DNA of 14,847 nucleotides from NCBI GenBank assembly GCA_047632595.1, contig JBLIDK010000047.1, positions 1 through 14,847 of the forward strand, written 5' to 3'. Position numbers and translations under genes: made by a program. The notes beneath the pieces are model-generated. The model was not told where the DNA came from and searched no databases. It worked only from the letters and a program-made list of their open reading frames with translations. The stretch comes from JBLIDK01 sp047632595. Lineage in GTDB: Bacteria > Bacteroidota > Bacteroidia > Sphingobacteriales > Sphingobacteriaceae. Positions 5,343 to 13,383 of the stretch are shown here, piece by piece; positions within the stretch are counted from its first letter, which is position 1; every line of letters begins with the position of its first letter.

Positions 5343-7187
5343 CTACTCTGAGTAATTTCGAAGTAGCGTTCGATAATTGGTTAATATTTTAGACCGACTT
5401 ACGAACCCCTTAAATTCCCTTTTCTCGTTTATTATTGGGAATTGCCAAACATCCGCTTCATCAAACTTCTTGGTAACATTCATTACATTGTCATTAGCTG
5501 CTACAATGTACGCTGGGTTAATTGTAAGCTCGCTAATGTTGGTTTCTGTAAGTGGTGATTGATTCATAAGATAAGATCTTAGCCGAGTACGGTTAATTAC
5601 ACCCCAAAAATGTTGGTTGCTATCTATCACCGCCATTACATTCTCTGTACTTCCTCTAAATTTCTGAATTAGAATTTCCATGCTATCCGTTGTATTAATA
5701 ATAGTACTCGGAATGACAATACAGTCATTAAGTTTGATATGGGAAAGAATATTCTTGTCCTGACGAGTTGTGAATATTTCCCCTTTGTCGGCCAAGTGGT
5801 TATAAACAGGGTTTATTTTCGAATAGAATTTGTTAATCGTAAAAGCTATAACCGACACAATCATTAATGGAATAAAAAGATCATACCCGCTACTAGTTTC
5901 TGCAATTAGAAAAATGGCTGTAAGTGGGGCATACATGGCGCCAGACATTACACCTGCCATACCAACTAACATAAGGTTTGTAGTAGGAACATTGGCAATA
6001 CCCATGGTTTCTAATATAAACCCAAAAAGATATCCTAACAATCCACCAGAAACAAGTGAAGGCGCGAAATTTCCTCCATTCCCTCCTGAACTTAGCGTGA
6101 TACTTGTTGCAAATGCCTTCAACAAGATTGTGAAAGCCAAAAAGCATATAATAACTATAGTTGAAGGCTCAAAGTAGCGAAACAAACTACCATCTATCAA
6201 ATCGTTAATATCGCCCTGGTGTAGGGTTCGGATATTGAAATAACCTTCACCAAAAAGTGGTGGAAAGGCTACGCATAACAAGGAAAGTATAGAACCGCCA
6301 ACAATAGCTTTTAAAATGAACTGTTTTTTAAACCGTTCAAAAAATGCGTGAACTTTTTGACCAACAACTAGAAAATAGCGCGCATAAAACCCTGTAAATA
6401 CTCCTAGGGCAACATAATATAGCGTATTGGTATAGTTAAATGTATCACGCGCATTTAGGTTGAACAATATGTCGTCATTTAAAATTATGGTGGATAACAA
6501 ACTACCGCAAATTGCTGCAATAACTAATGGAATAAAATCTGTGAATACCAATCCTACTAGTAGAACTTCAAATGCAAACATGACACCTGCTATTGGAGCA
6601 TCGAAAGCTGCTGCAATGCCTGCTGCTGCACCAGAAGCTAGTAAAAGGGTTCGCTCTTTAAATCCAAGCTTGTAGCGTTGGGCGTAATTAGAACCAATAG
6701 CTGAACCGGTAACAGCAATGGGTGTTTCCAAGCCCACAGAACCCCCGAATCCAACAGTGATACCACTTTGCAAGATTTGAGAAAACATCTTGTTTTTTTT
6801 GACTTTGCTATGGTTTTGAGAGATATCCTTTAAAACAAAAGATAGTTCCTTGTCCTCTTCAGAATTAAAAAATAGTTTTACAATAAGTGCAGTTAACGTA
6901 ATTCCAACTAATGGGAAAATTGCATAAACGAATATTCGACCTGAAAAAGGCACATCGTTATTGATAAAAGATTGGATATAATGAACAAAGGTCTTTAGTA
7001 CAACTCCAGCAAACCCGGCGCTAAGCCCTACTAATATTCCTGAAAGGATAAGAAATTGGGAGCGACTCAGTTTTTCACTAACCCAAAACAGCACTATTTC
7101 AACAAAGTTTAACTTCCCATATGGGTAATTAATAAACGCCTTTTTGAAGTTCAAAAAGTTTACTAAAAGCCTTTTTGGTTTAAACAT
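5343..7187 (-). CDS. ClC family chloride channel/transporter with two C-terminal CBS domains
   Basis: Inner-membrane anion channel or Cl-/H+ antiporter, 614 residues. Many membrane segments lie between residues about 45 and 455. ClC filter motifs are visible: GGSVGLETP (148-156, with the gating Glu E154 in place of the usual GxEGP), GGNGGNFAPS (368-377), and AGVMSGAMYAPLT (411-423). Two CBS-like domains follow at about 485-545 and 550-610 (ending GFVSRSKIL), which usually bind adenine nucleotides. The position of the proton glutamate (E203 of E. coli ClcA) seems to be V208 in FAFEVLL, as in some ClC channels, so channel rather than antiport activity is possible. The 146 bases before it to the transporter gene upstream make a separate promoter possible, but no clear -7 element was found. 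Confidence 0.92.
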   Translation of the reverse strand: MFKPKRLLVNFLNFKKAFINYPYGKLNFVEIVLFWVSEKLSRSQFLILSGILVGLSAGFAGVVLKTFVHYIQSFINNDVPFSGRIFVYAIFPLVGITLTALIVKLFFNSEEDKELSFVLKDISQNHSKVKKNKMFSQILQSGITVGFGGSVGLETPIAVTGSAIGSNYAQRYKLGFKERTLLLASGAAAGIAAAFDAPIAGVMFAFEVLLVGLVFTDFIPLVIAAICGSLLSTIILNDDILFNLNARDTFNYTNTLYYVALGVFTGFYARYFLVVGQKVHAFFERFKKQFILKAIVGGSILSLLCVAFPPLFGEGYFNIRTLHQGDINDLIDGSLFRYFEPSTIVIICFLAFTILLKAFATSITLSSGGNGGNFAPSLVSGGLLGYLFGFILETMGIANVPTTNLMLVGMAGVMSGAMYAPLTAIFLIAETSSGYDLFIPLMIVSVIAFTINKFYSKINPVYNHLADKGEIFTTRQDKNILSHIKLNDCIVIPSTIINTTDSMEILIQKFRGSTENVMAVIDSNQHFWGVINRTRLRSYLMNQSPLTETNISELTINPAYIVAANDNVMNVTKKFDEADVWQFPIINEKREFKGFVSRSKILTNYRTLLRNYSE

Positions 7188-7227
7188 TATTTAGGGGAAG
7201 TTTTCATTGTCGAAACGCGAAATTACA

Positions 7228-7246
7228 CTATTCTAAGTAAGAATAG
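7228..7246. repeat. Perfect 7-bp inverted repeat upstream of the ClC gene
   Basis: CTATTCT (7228-7234) and AGAATAG (7240-7246) with a 5-base spacer, about 40 bases before the ClC start on the - strand. There is no T tract on either side, so an operator is more likely than a terminator. It may also be chance. Confidence 0.3.
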
Positions 7247-7333
7247 TTCCTGCAAAATAAGTTATGGCTAAGTTTATTATTTATTTACCCATAAAGAAGA
7301 ACAATCTAAGCTCGTTTGGTTTGACTACTAGCA

Positions 7334-9064
7334 TTAAGTCAACTTCTTAGCCAGTGCTTCATTCACATTTACAATGTGGTCACCAATTTTTTCAACGGCA
7401 TTCACAAAATTTAGGAGAATAATTCCATTTCTAGCCGAATACTCGTTGTTCTCTAAGCGTTTGAAATGCTTTTTAAGAATGGTATCTCGAGAGTTATTGA
7501 TCTTGTTCTCGGCTTCATACACTACTTTCATATCAATTGAACCTATTTCCTTATTGAAATTAGCGTGAATTAATTTTAACGACTTATAAACTAAATCAAA
7601 AAGCTTTTCAAGTTCCTCTTTAGCCTCTGCTGGAATAATGAATTTGGAAGATCTCAACTTCTTTTCATTCATTGCCATTTGATAAGCTAAGTCGCCTATA
7701 CGCTCAAATTCATTAACTATTCTTAAGGCTGCACGCACTTTAATAGAAGCTTCTTCTGATAGGTTTTCTCGTAAAACTTCAGTTAAGTAGTTCGACACTT
7801 CTACTTCAATTCGGTCAGTTATTTCCTCGCGCTTCTTTATTTTTTCGATAAGGTTATCTCTGCTCTTTGGCTCTTCAAATATCAAAAGAGTAATGTTTCC
7901 AAACATTTTATCAACCAATTTGCCCATAAGTTGTACTTGTTTCCATGCTTCCTCAATCGATAATTCAGCTGTTGCCATTAATCCTGTAGAAAGATATTGA
8001 AGGCTGTATTGCTCATCAAGATCATGTTTAGTTGGCGTAATTTTAATTACAAGCTTTTCAAGCTGCGGAACCAAGAAAAACAAGAGTAGCACATTACAAA
8101 CGTTAAAGGTTGTGTGAAATAAAGAAAGTCCAAGTGTAGTAGTTGTTTGCCTTACCCCAGTCATTTTTTCCGTAGCATTCATATCTACTGCATCGAATAC
8201 CGAACCGTTTCCTAAAATTGCCTCCTGAAAATTATCAATCATATTCAAAAACCATGGGAAAATTAACAATAGCCAGGTCACCCCAATTAGGTTAAATATA
8301 GTATGAAAACGGGCAGTTCGCTTGGCATTAACATTCCCTACCAAGGCAGCCAAATTAGCGGTTATGGTGGTTCCTATATTTTCTCCAAGCACTATCGCTG
8401 CAGCGATTGTAAAAGGTATCCAACCCTGTGCTAGCATGACTAGTGTAATAGCCATAGTTGCACTAGAAGATTGCACAATAACTGTTAACAAGGTTCCAAT
8501 AAATACAAAGAATAGTATAGACCCAAAGCCATCGCTGGTATAGGCGGAAAGAAATTCTAGAATTTGAGGATTTTGTTTGATGTCCGGAACGGCATCTTTT
8601 AAAAATCCTAAACCAATAAATAATATCCCGAAACCTAAAATAAATTCTGCTAGGTATTTCAGCTTAATGTTTTTTGCAAACATTAGCGGGAAAGTTAATC
8701 CAATGACAATGATTGCTCCGGCTTGTATATTTACTTTAAACCCTAAAATAGCTATTAACCAAGCCGTTATTGTAGTGCCAATGTTGGCACCCATTACTAC
8801 TCCTAATGACTGAGTTAAAGATAAAAGTCCAGCGTTTACAAAGCTCACCACCATTACAGTAGTGGCGGAAGAGGATTGAATTAGACCTGTAATTAAGAAA
8901 CCGGTGAAAATACCCGCTATTCTGTTGGAGGTCATTCCCCCAAGAATTTTCTTTAAGCCTTCTCCAGAAAGTTTTTGAAGGCCTTCGCTCATCACCTTCA
9001 TTCCATAGATGAAGATCCCTAACGCTCCTAATAGTAGAAGAAAATCCCAGATTGTATATTCCAT
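7334..9064 (-). CDS. Na/Pi cotransporter family protein with PhoU-like C-terminal domain
   Basis: NptA/YjbB-type membrane protein, 576 residues. Two inverted-repeat halves carry the family signatures: QSSSATT (63-69) with GANIGTTIT (92-100), and QSSSATM (198-204) with GENIGTTIT (227-235). Residues 1 to about 340 hold the membrane segments. Residues about 350-575 are helical and PhoU-like (EFERIGDLAYQMA, EKIGDHIVNVNEA). The family moves phosphate with sodium; E. coli YjbB, which has the same architecture, is reported as an exporter, so direction is open. A good TTG-N18-TAnnTTTG promoter lies 26 bases upstream. The ClC gene follows on the same strand. Confidence 0.92.
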   Translation of the reverse strand: MEYTIWDFLLLLGALGIFIYGMKVMSEGLQKLSGEGLKKILGGMTSNRIAGIFTGFLITGLIQSSSATTVMVVSFVNAGLLSLTQSLGVVMGANIGTTITAWLIAILGFKVNIQAGAIIVIGLTFPLMFAKNIKLKYLAEFILGFGILFIGLGFLKDAVPDIKQNPQILEFLSAYTSDGFGSILFFVFIGTLLTVIVQSSSATMAITLVMLAQGWIPFTIAAAIVLGENIGTTITANLAALVGNVNAKRTARFHTIFNLIGVTWLLLIFPWFLNMIDNFQEAILGNGSVFDAVDMNATEKMTGVRQTTTTLGLSLFHTTFNVCNVLLLFFLVPQLEKLVIKITPTKHDLDEQYSLQYLSTGLMATAELSIEEAWKQVQLMGKLVDKMFGNITLLIFEEPKSRDNLIEKIKKREEITDRIEVEVSNYLTEVLRENLSEEASIKVRAALRIVNEFERIGDLAYQMAMNEKKLRSSKFIIPAEAKEELEKLFDLVYKSLKLIHANFNKEIGSIDMKVVYEAENKINNSRDTILKKHFKRLENNEYSARNGIILLNFVNAVEKIGDHIVNVNEALAKKLT

Positions 9065-9089
9065 GGTAAAGTTATTTTTTCTATGCTGT

Positions 9090-9118
9090 CAAAAATAAGA
9101 ATAAAATGCTAGCACCAA
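9090..9118 (-). promoter_or_regulatory. Promoter of the Na/Pi transporter gene
   Basis: On the - strand TTG (9118-9116), an 18-base spacer and TATTTTTG (9097-9090) match the Bacteroidota -33/-7 promoter pattern. The -7 element ends 26 bases before the ATG at 9064. This is the best promoter match in the window. Confidence 0.6.
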
Positions 9119-9142
9119 TATTAAGTTAATCTCAATTTTAAA

Positions 9143-9159
9143 TTAAGTTATAAACTTAA
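9143..9159. repeat. Inverted repeat TTAAGTT-ATA-AACTTAA upstream of the Na/Pi promoter
   Basis: Perfect 7-bp arms with a 3-base spacer, about 25 bases upstream of the -33 element. Another TTAAGTT copy at 9121-9127 starts exactly 22 bases before the left arm. The place fits an activator site, but the sequence is very AT-rich. Confidence 0.3.
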
Positions 9160-9215
9160 AACACATTGTCATTATAAAATAATTAAAAATCAATTAGCAT
9201 CGAGGATGTTTATTC

Positions 9216-9236
9216 AAAAAAGCTATAGCCTTTTTA
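9216..9236 (-). terminator. Probable terminator of the fic gene, overlapping its stop codon
   Basis: On the - strand AAAAAGGC-TATAGC-TTTTTT folds into a stem of about 8 bp with a TATA loop and ends in a T run. It begins within the TAA stop of the Fic frame. Being nearly symmetric, it could work in both directions. Confidence 0.5.
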
Positions 9237-10338
9237 AGATTTTCTGCCCTCTCTAAATAGCTCATAATTCGTACTTCTACCTCCCAATTCATCTTGTTGT
9301 AGAATTCCTTTTTCTATTAGGTCTTTTATATCTCGTAATGCGGTATCAGGTGAACATTTAGTTATTTTAGCCCATTTGGATGTTTTAAGTTTGCCTTCAA
9401 ATCCATCCAAAAGTTTGTTTAACATTAATCGCTGCCGACTATTAATTTCAGTATTCGTGTGGGTGTCCCAAAACTCTGTTTTAAACAATACCGACTTTAA
9501 TGATTCTTCTGCAGATTTTAGTGAACCGTACATGCAATTTAAAAACCACAATAACCATTGGGTAATGTCTCCGTCATTGTGCTGCACGTCTTTCAAGCAT
9601 TGATAGTATTGCTTCCTTTCAACTAACATTTGACTAGACAAGCTATAGTATCGCTCTGTGCTATCTTCAGAACGAGCAAGAAGTAAGTTTGAAAGTGCCC
9701 TAACCATTCGTCCATTTCCATCATCAAATGGATGAACTATGACAAACCAAAAATGTGCGATAGCTGACTTAACCACATCATCCAAATTTTGATCAGAATT
9801 AAACCACTTAAGAAATACATCCATTTCAGACTTTACTATGTTGTGTGGTGGTGCCTCAAAATGTACTTTTTCTTTACCTAAGGCCCCTGAAACAAGCTGC
9901 ATTGGGCCATCGCGGTATTGCCTTACATCTATTTTATACTGTCCACTTCTTCCACTGGGGAAAAGCGAAGAGTGCCATCCAAAAAGTCTATCTTCTGTTA
10001 AATCTTCATGGTGTTTTTGTGTAGCATCTAGCATCATTTCAACTACCCCATCCACATCACGACTAGCATAGACCATACCGGCATATTCCAAGTCTTTTGG
10101 CAATTGATGAGCACACTTGTTCGTGATTTAGTTTTTCACCTTCTATCTCCGAAGACTTTAAAACATCCATTGAAATGGTTGCGAGTTGAGATTGCTCACG
10201 AAGTGAAAAACCTAAGGAACTCATCTTTCCAAATAGTTTGCCCTGCATATGCCGCACCTTTCCCAATAAGGTTTTTATCGCATTTTCATCCCATGTAAAC
10301 TGAGGCCATGTGCTGTATTCATAGATGTACTTTGGCAT
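9234..10338 (-). pseudogene. Fic family protein (adenylyltransferase type), split by a frameshift
   Basis: Fic enzymes transfer AMP (or related groups) to hydroxyl side chains of target proteins. The N-terminal frame (10338 to 10063, 91 residues) has the DUF4172-like start (STWPQFTWD) and the class II inhibitory motif S62-SEI-E66-G67. It runs to SSIAKRLGI and then out of frame. The second frame (open from a TTG at 10103 to 9234, 289 residues) continues with EYAGMVYASRDVDGVVEMM and contains the intact Fic motif HPFDDGNGRMVR (residues 124-135) and a winged-helix-like tail (TSKWAKITKCS, ALRDIKDLIEKG). The break lies near 10080-10089; a lost GAATA copy of a GAATAGAATA pair would explain it. Together they match a full-length Fic protein of about 370 residues. 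If the second frame is made alone it would be a Fic core without its inhibitory helix. Sequencing error is possible. Confidence 0.82.
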
Positions 10339-10339
10339 T

Positions 10340-10445
10340 TCTCATTTAATATGCAGAAATTATACCGTTTTTTCTCCGCATTTTTAATGAGTTTATAATA
10401 TATAATCTCCGCGTATTTACAGTAATTAATAGCTCTAATCTCTGC
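10340..10445. repeat. TCTCCGC-like motif at 33-bp spacing upstream of fic
   Basis: TCTCATT (10340), TCTCCGC (10373), TCTCCGC (10406) and TCTCTGC (10439) begin exactly 33 bases apart. Within the first three units a G at unit position 17 and TTA at positions 21-23 also recur. The rest of each unit is AT-rich and diverged. The series starts right at the fic start codon and fills the fic upstream region, so it could be a tandem operator or a decayed tandem repeat. A TATAAT at 10358-10363 on the - strand lies inside the first unit. Confidence 0.45.
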
Positions 10446-10493
10446 AACACACTTCTAACGCATTATAATCAGTAGAATCCTTATGCATGAAAA

Positions 10494-10524
10494 CAAAAAA
10501 GGCTTCCGAATTTCGAAAGCCTTT
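10494..10524 (-). terminator. Rho-independent terminator of the desaturase gene
   Basis: On the - strand AAAGGCTT (10524-10517) pairs with AAGCCTTT (10505-10498), with further CGAA/TTCG pairing inside, then a T run to 10494. It lies directly after the desaturase stop at 10530. Confidence 0.88.
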
Positions 10525-10529
10525 AAGTA

Positions 10530-11675
10530 TTAAACGTAAACTGCGCTAGGTCCGTACTGCGGAACTTCTGCCTCGGGTGCTGATAAGTGATGTAATATTT
10601 TCATGTGTTTCTTTAGAGCAACCCAAAAGCTTGGATTCTCCTGATAAAGCAAACCATGTTCTCTAGCAGTTTCTTCTACAATATCTGTTAAAGCAGCATA
10701 ATGCACATGGCATATTTGTGGAAATAAATGGTGAATTACGTGAATGTTAATTCCTCCCATAAACCAAGAAGCTACTTTTCTTTTTCTTGAGAAATCTGCA
10801 GTAGTTTCTAATACGTGAATGGCGTAGTTGTTTTCAATACTTCCTTCATCCGAAGGAAGTGGATAATGCGTACCATCATAAACGTGGGTTACTTGAAATA
10901 TTAGTGCAAAAGTTAAGCTTGGTAGAATGTGTAGGTTAATCCAAGCAAAAACAATCCACCATGCTGAGGCTTCAATAAAAATTAAGGGTAGTACTAAGGT
11001 CAAGCCGAAGTAAGTAATCTTACCAAAAATTAAATTCATTAACTCTTTTGGCGTGTGTTTAATGTTTTTGGTGTTTCCAATGCTATGCTCAAAAAAGAAC
11101 CACTTGAAATCCTTAATAGTTACCCAATGAATCATTGCCAAAGCATAAATCATAGGTGTATAAATATGTTGCCATTTATGTTTTGGCTGCCATGGCTCAT
11201 GTGGTGTAAATCTAAATAGTCCATGCGACTCCAAGGTTACATCAATACCATGAATGTTTACAAAGGCATGGTGTGCATTGTGCATTTGAGTAAATAAGTA
11301 GGCATTCCCACCAATAAAATTCATACTTAAACCCATCCACTTATTCACCTTTTTACTTTTTGAGTAAGCAAAGTGGTTCGCATCATGCATGATGTTGAAT
11401 GCAATGAAAATATTTACAAATCCTAAGACAGTAAAAGCTAGAACAAGCAATCCTAAACTACTGCTTAAAACATTACTCATTATTAAAGCATAAATACCTG
11501 CCCATGAAACAACCGCAAAAGCAGTTTTAAAATACATGTTTGCATTGGCATAAGGGCTAATATCATTATCCTTAAAATAGCTGTAAACTCTTTCCTTTAA
11601 TACTCTAAAGAATTCATCTTTACGAGGATTACTATTATACTTTACTTTTTTAAGACTGGTAGTACTCTTTAACAT
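10530..11675 (-). CDS. Membrane fatty acid desaturase
   Basis: Di-iron integral-membrane acyl desaturase, 381 residues, which introduces a double bond into fatty acyl chains of lipids or acyl-CoA. The three histidine boxes are HDANH (97-101), HNAHH (132-136) and HVIHH (312-316, within the larger box around HLFPQICHVHY). Hydrophobic segments lie near residues 50-95, 170-185 and 220-265. The third box with the LFP motif resembles linoleoyl-CoA / front-end type desaturases, but there is no cytochrome b5 domain. Regiospecificity cannot be read from sequence. It has its own terminator and a candidate promoter, so it is probably a single-gene transcript; such genes are often cold-regulated, which is inference here. 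Confidence 0.9.
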   Translation of the reverse strand: MLKSTTSLKKVKYNSNPRKDEFFRVLKERVYSYFKDNDISPYANANMYFKTAFAVVSWAGIYALIMSNVLSSSLGLLVLAFTVLGFVNIFIAFNIMHDANHFAYSKSKKVNKWMGLSMNFIGGNAYLFTQMHNAHHAFVNIHGIDVTLESHGLFRFTPHEPWQPKHKWQHIYTPMIYALAMIHWVTIKDFKWFFFEHSIGNTKNIKHTPKELMNLIFGKITYFGLTLVLPLIFIEASAWWIVFAWINLHILPSLTFALIFQVTHVYDGTHYPLPSDEGSIENNYAIHVLETTADFSRKRKVASWFMGGINIHVIHHLFPQICHVHYAALTDIVEETAREHGLLYQENPSFWVALKKHMKILHHLSAPEAEVPQYGPSAVYV

Positions 11676-11742
11676 TATACTGGAATCTGATTCTTAAGTT
11701 TAAAACTGATTTTCTGCAATGAGATTTTACACAATTTCTTTG

Positions 11743-11750
11743 CAAATTTA
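11743..11750 (-). promoter_or_regulatory. Candidate -7 element (TAAATTTG) of the desaturase gene
   Basis: TAAATTTG on the - strand matches TAnnTTTG and lies 67 bases before the ATG. No TTG is found at the best -33 distance (a TTTG is 25 bases away), so support is moderate. Confidence 0.4.
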
Positions 11751-11804
11751 CTATTTCTTTCATTTATACTAACTACAAACTAGAGAATTAGCCTAAATTT
11801 TTAC

Positions 11805-12704
11805 TTAGAAAACTATTTGAGCCTGTGGTAGCAATGATCGAATTCTATCTTTTTCAGCTTCCGAAAAATCATTTCCCTCTGCTACAAGAATAGAAAGTCT
11901 TTTCATTTTATTTAACTTTTTAGGCAAGGTTGTTAGCTGATTGTTGCTGATTCTTAAAGTTTCTAAATAAAAAATCTTTGTGAAGGATTTAGGTAAGCTG
12001 GTTAAATTATTTCCGCTTAGATCTATGGCTTCAACGTTTTTAAGTCCCTTGAACTTTAAATCAAAAGACGTAAGTTTATTATTGCTCAAATCGAGCGTTC
12101 TTAAGGTTTTAATCTTAATAAGCTCCTCTGGCAATTGACTAATATTATTTCCGCTTAAATTAAGGTAGTTCAAGTTTTTGAGCATTTTTATTTCCCCAGG
12201 AATAGTTTGAATAGAACAATTTGATAGGGATAAACTTTGCAAATTCTCACAGTTGAACAAAACCATTGGAATTCCTTCAAATTTATTCCGATTCCCATTA
12301 AATGTTGCTAGTTCCTTTAACTCTACAAATGACTTAGGTAAGTCGGTTAAACTATTGTTGTTTACATCAAGTGTTTTTAATTTACTTAAGTCTCCTAAAT
12401 TTTTAGGTAGTGATGCAATAGTATTATTGCCAACTTTCAAACTAGTTAGAGTAGTAAAACTAACAACAATTGAAATATCTTTTAGCTTATTGTTTCTTAA
12501 ATCAAGTCGCTCTAATGCCTTTAGGGATGTTAATTGTTGAGGCAAGGCTTCTATTTCCTTATCGGATAAATTTAAGTTAATGGCAGAATCTGATGCGATA
12601 GCTTCGTTTAGTGAATAGAATATAATGCGCTCAAAATTAGTTTGACCAAGCAATAAGCTATTCCAAACAAGAAAAAACAAAAAAACCGCCCCTCTATTCA
12701 CCAT
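11805..12704 (-). CDS. Secreted leucine-rich-repeat protein
   Basis: Start chosen at the ATG at 12704, four bases after the crtW stop, because it gives a signal-peptide-like N-terminus MVNRGAVFLFFLVWNSLLLG-Q; the frame extends upstream into crtW but without reason to use it. The 299-residue product has about nine leucine-rich repeats of the roughly 23-residue type (LxxLxLxxNxLxxLP), for example LERLDLRNNKL, LKTLDVNNNSL, LNYLNLSGNNI and LETLRISNNQL. It ends AQIVF without a sorting domain that I can see. Such solenoids bind proteins or other ligands in the periplasm or at the surface. It is the last gene of the cruF-like/ispH/crtW run, and its link to carotenoid synthesis is unknown. Confidence 0.82.
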   Translation of the reverse strand: MVNRGAVFLFFLVWNSLLLGQTNFERIIFYSLNEAIASDSAINLNLSDKEIEALPQQLTSLKALERLDLRNNKLKDISIVVSFTTLTSLKVGNNTIASLPKNLGDLSKLKTLDVNNNSLTDLPKSFVELKELATFNGNRNKFEGIPMVLFNCENLQSLSLSNCSIQTIPGEIKMLKNLNYLNLSGNNISQLPEELIKIKTLRTLDLSNNKLTSFDLKFKGLKNVEAIDLSGNNLTSLPKSFTKIFYLETLRISNNQLTTLPKKLNKMKRLSILVAEGNDFSEAEKDRIRSLLPQAQIVF

Positions 12705-12708
12705 ATTA

Positions 12709-13383
12709 TTATTTCGTTTTCCAAAGCATCCACCAAGGTACTTGAGGACTTTCATGGTGCTCATAATGATAACCAAAAAAGTAACAGCTAAGAAAAGCAA
12801 TTAAATGATTCTTTGAAAGTGTTGCGCTCTTATGTTTATTATTTGGAGTATTTCGATGTGGTAAATACGTACCAAAATAAAATAACTGAAGGGTACTTAA
12901 AAGCGATGGAATTATCCAAAACAGTATAAGGTTCGCTTCATTAATCCAAAGTTTTAAAACATTAAATGTAACTGCATAAATAAGCAGTTGCCACCATCTA
13001 AAATAATTTTTTATAAAAGTAAAATACCACAATAAAAATGGCTTATGGTATACATCAGGGTCTCTTTCTTCACCAACCTCTTTATGATGTAGAAAATGTT
13101 TCTTGCGTAAATTGTGTAAAGGAAAAAAGGCATATAAAAACGTACAAATCCATCCAAGTAGATTGTTAAGCCATTTGGCGGAAGAAATACTTCCGTGCAT
13201 GGCGTCATGAGCGGTTATAAACAAACCTGTATACAAATGCATGATGGCTAAAACCAGTAAATAGTTTAAGGGATTAGTCCAATTAATTGTATGAAAAACT
13301 ATGCTATATGAAAGTGTAACCACCCAAATAAGTAGAATAACAAACGCAATTCCAACCCCATAATTAGGTCTGGTTGTTTTCAT
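12709..13383 (-). CDS. crtW: Beta-carotene ketolase, CrtW type
   Basis: Membrane di-iron oxygenase that adds keto groups at C4/C4' of beta-ionone rings, leading towards canthaxanthin or astaxanthin. From the ATG at 13383 the product has 224 residues. The motifs fit CrtW: TAHDAMHG (58-64), HFLHH (96-100), YFGTYLPHR (169-177) and FGYHYEHHESPQVPWW (203-218). Hydrophobic segments lie at about 10-55, 75-90 and 130-170. The start overlaps the ispH stop (TAATG), which suggests coupled translation; a longer frame reaching back to 13449 overlaps ispH and is less likely. Other fatty-acid-desaturase superfamily activities are possible, but the LPHR and PWW motifs and the ispH neighbour favour CrtW. Confidence 0.8.
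   Translation of the reverse strand: MKTTRPNYGVGIAFVILLIWVVTLSYSIVFHTINWTNPLNYLLVLAIMHLYTGLFITAHDAMHGSISSAKWLNNLLGWICTFLYAFFPLHNLRKKHFLHHKEVGEERDPDVYHKPFLLWYFTFIKNYFRWWQLLIYAVTFNVLKLWINEANLILFWIIPSLLSTLQLFYFGTYLPHRNTPNNKHKSATLSKNHLIAFLSCYFFGYHYEHHESPQVPWWMLWKTK

Noticed and set aside
5332..5356. Terminator after the ClC gene
   Set aside because: TACTCAGAGTA before a short T run gives only about 4 bp of stem and overlaps the stop codon; too weak to list.
5830..6177. 115-residue + strand frame, and other + strand frames under the ClC and Na/Pi genes
   Set aside because: These are antisense shadows of membrane-protein genes with strong family motifs on the - strand.
10340..10470. CRISPR array
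   Set aside because: The 33-base periodicity involves only a 7-base core with diverged rest; there are no repeat-length identical units and no cas genes.
12705..12800. Longer N-terminus of the LRR protein
   Set aside because: It overlaps crtW; the ATG at 12704 begins a good signal peptide.
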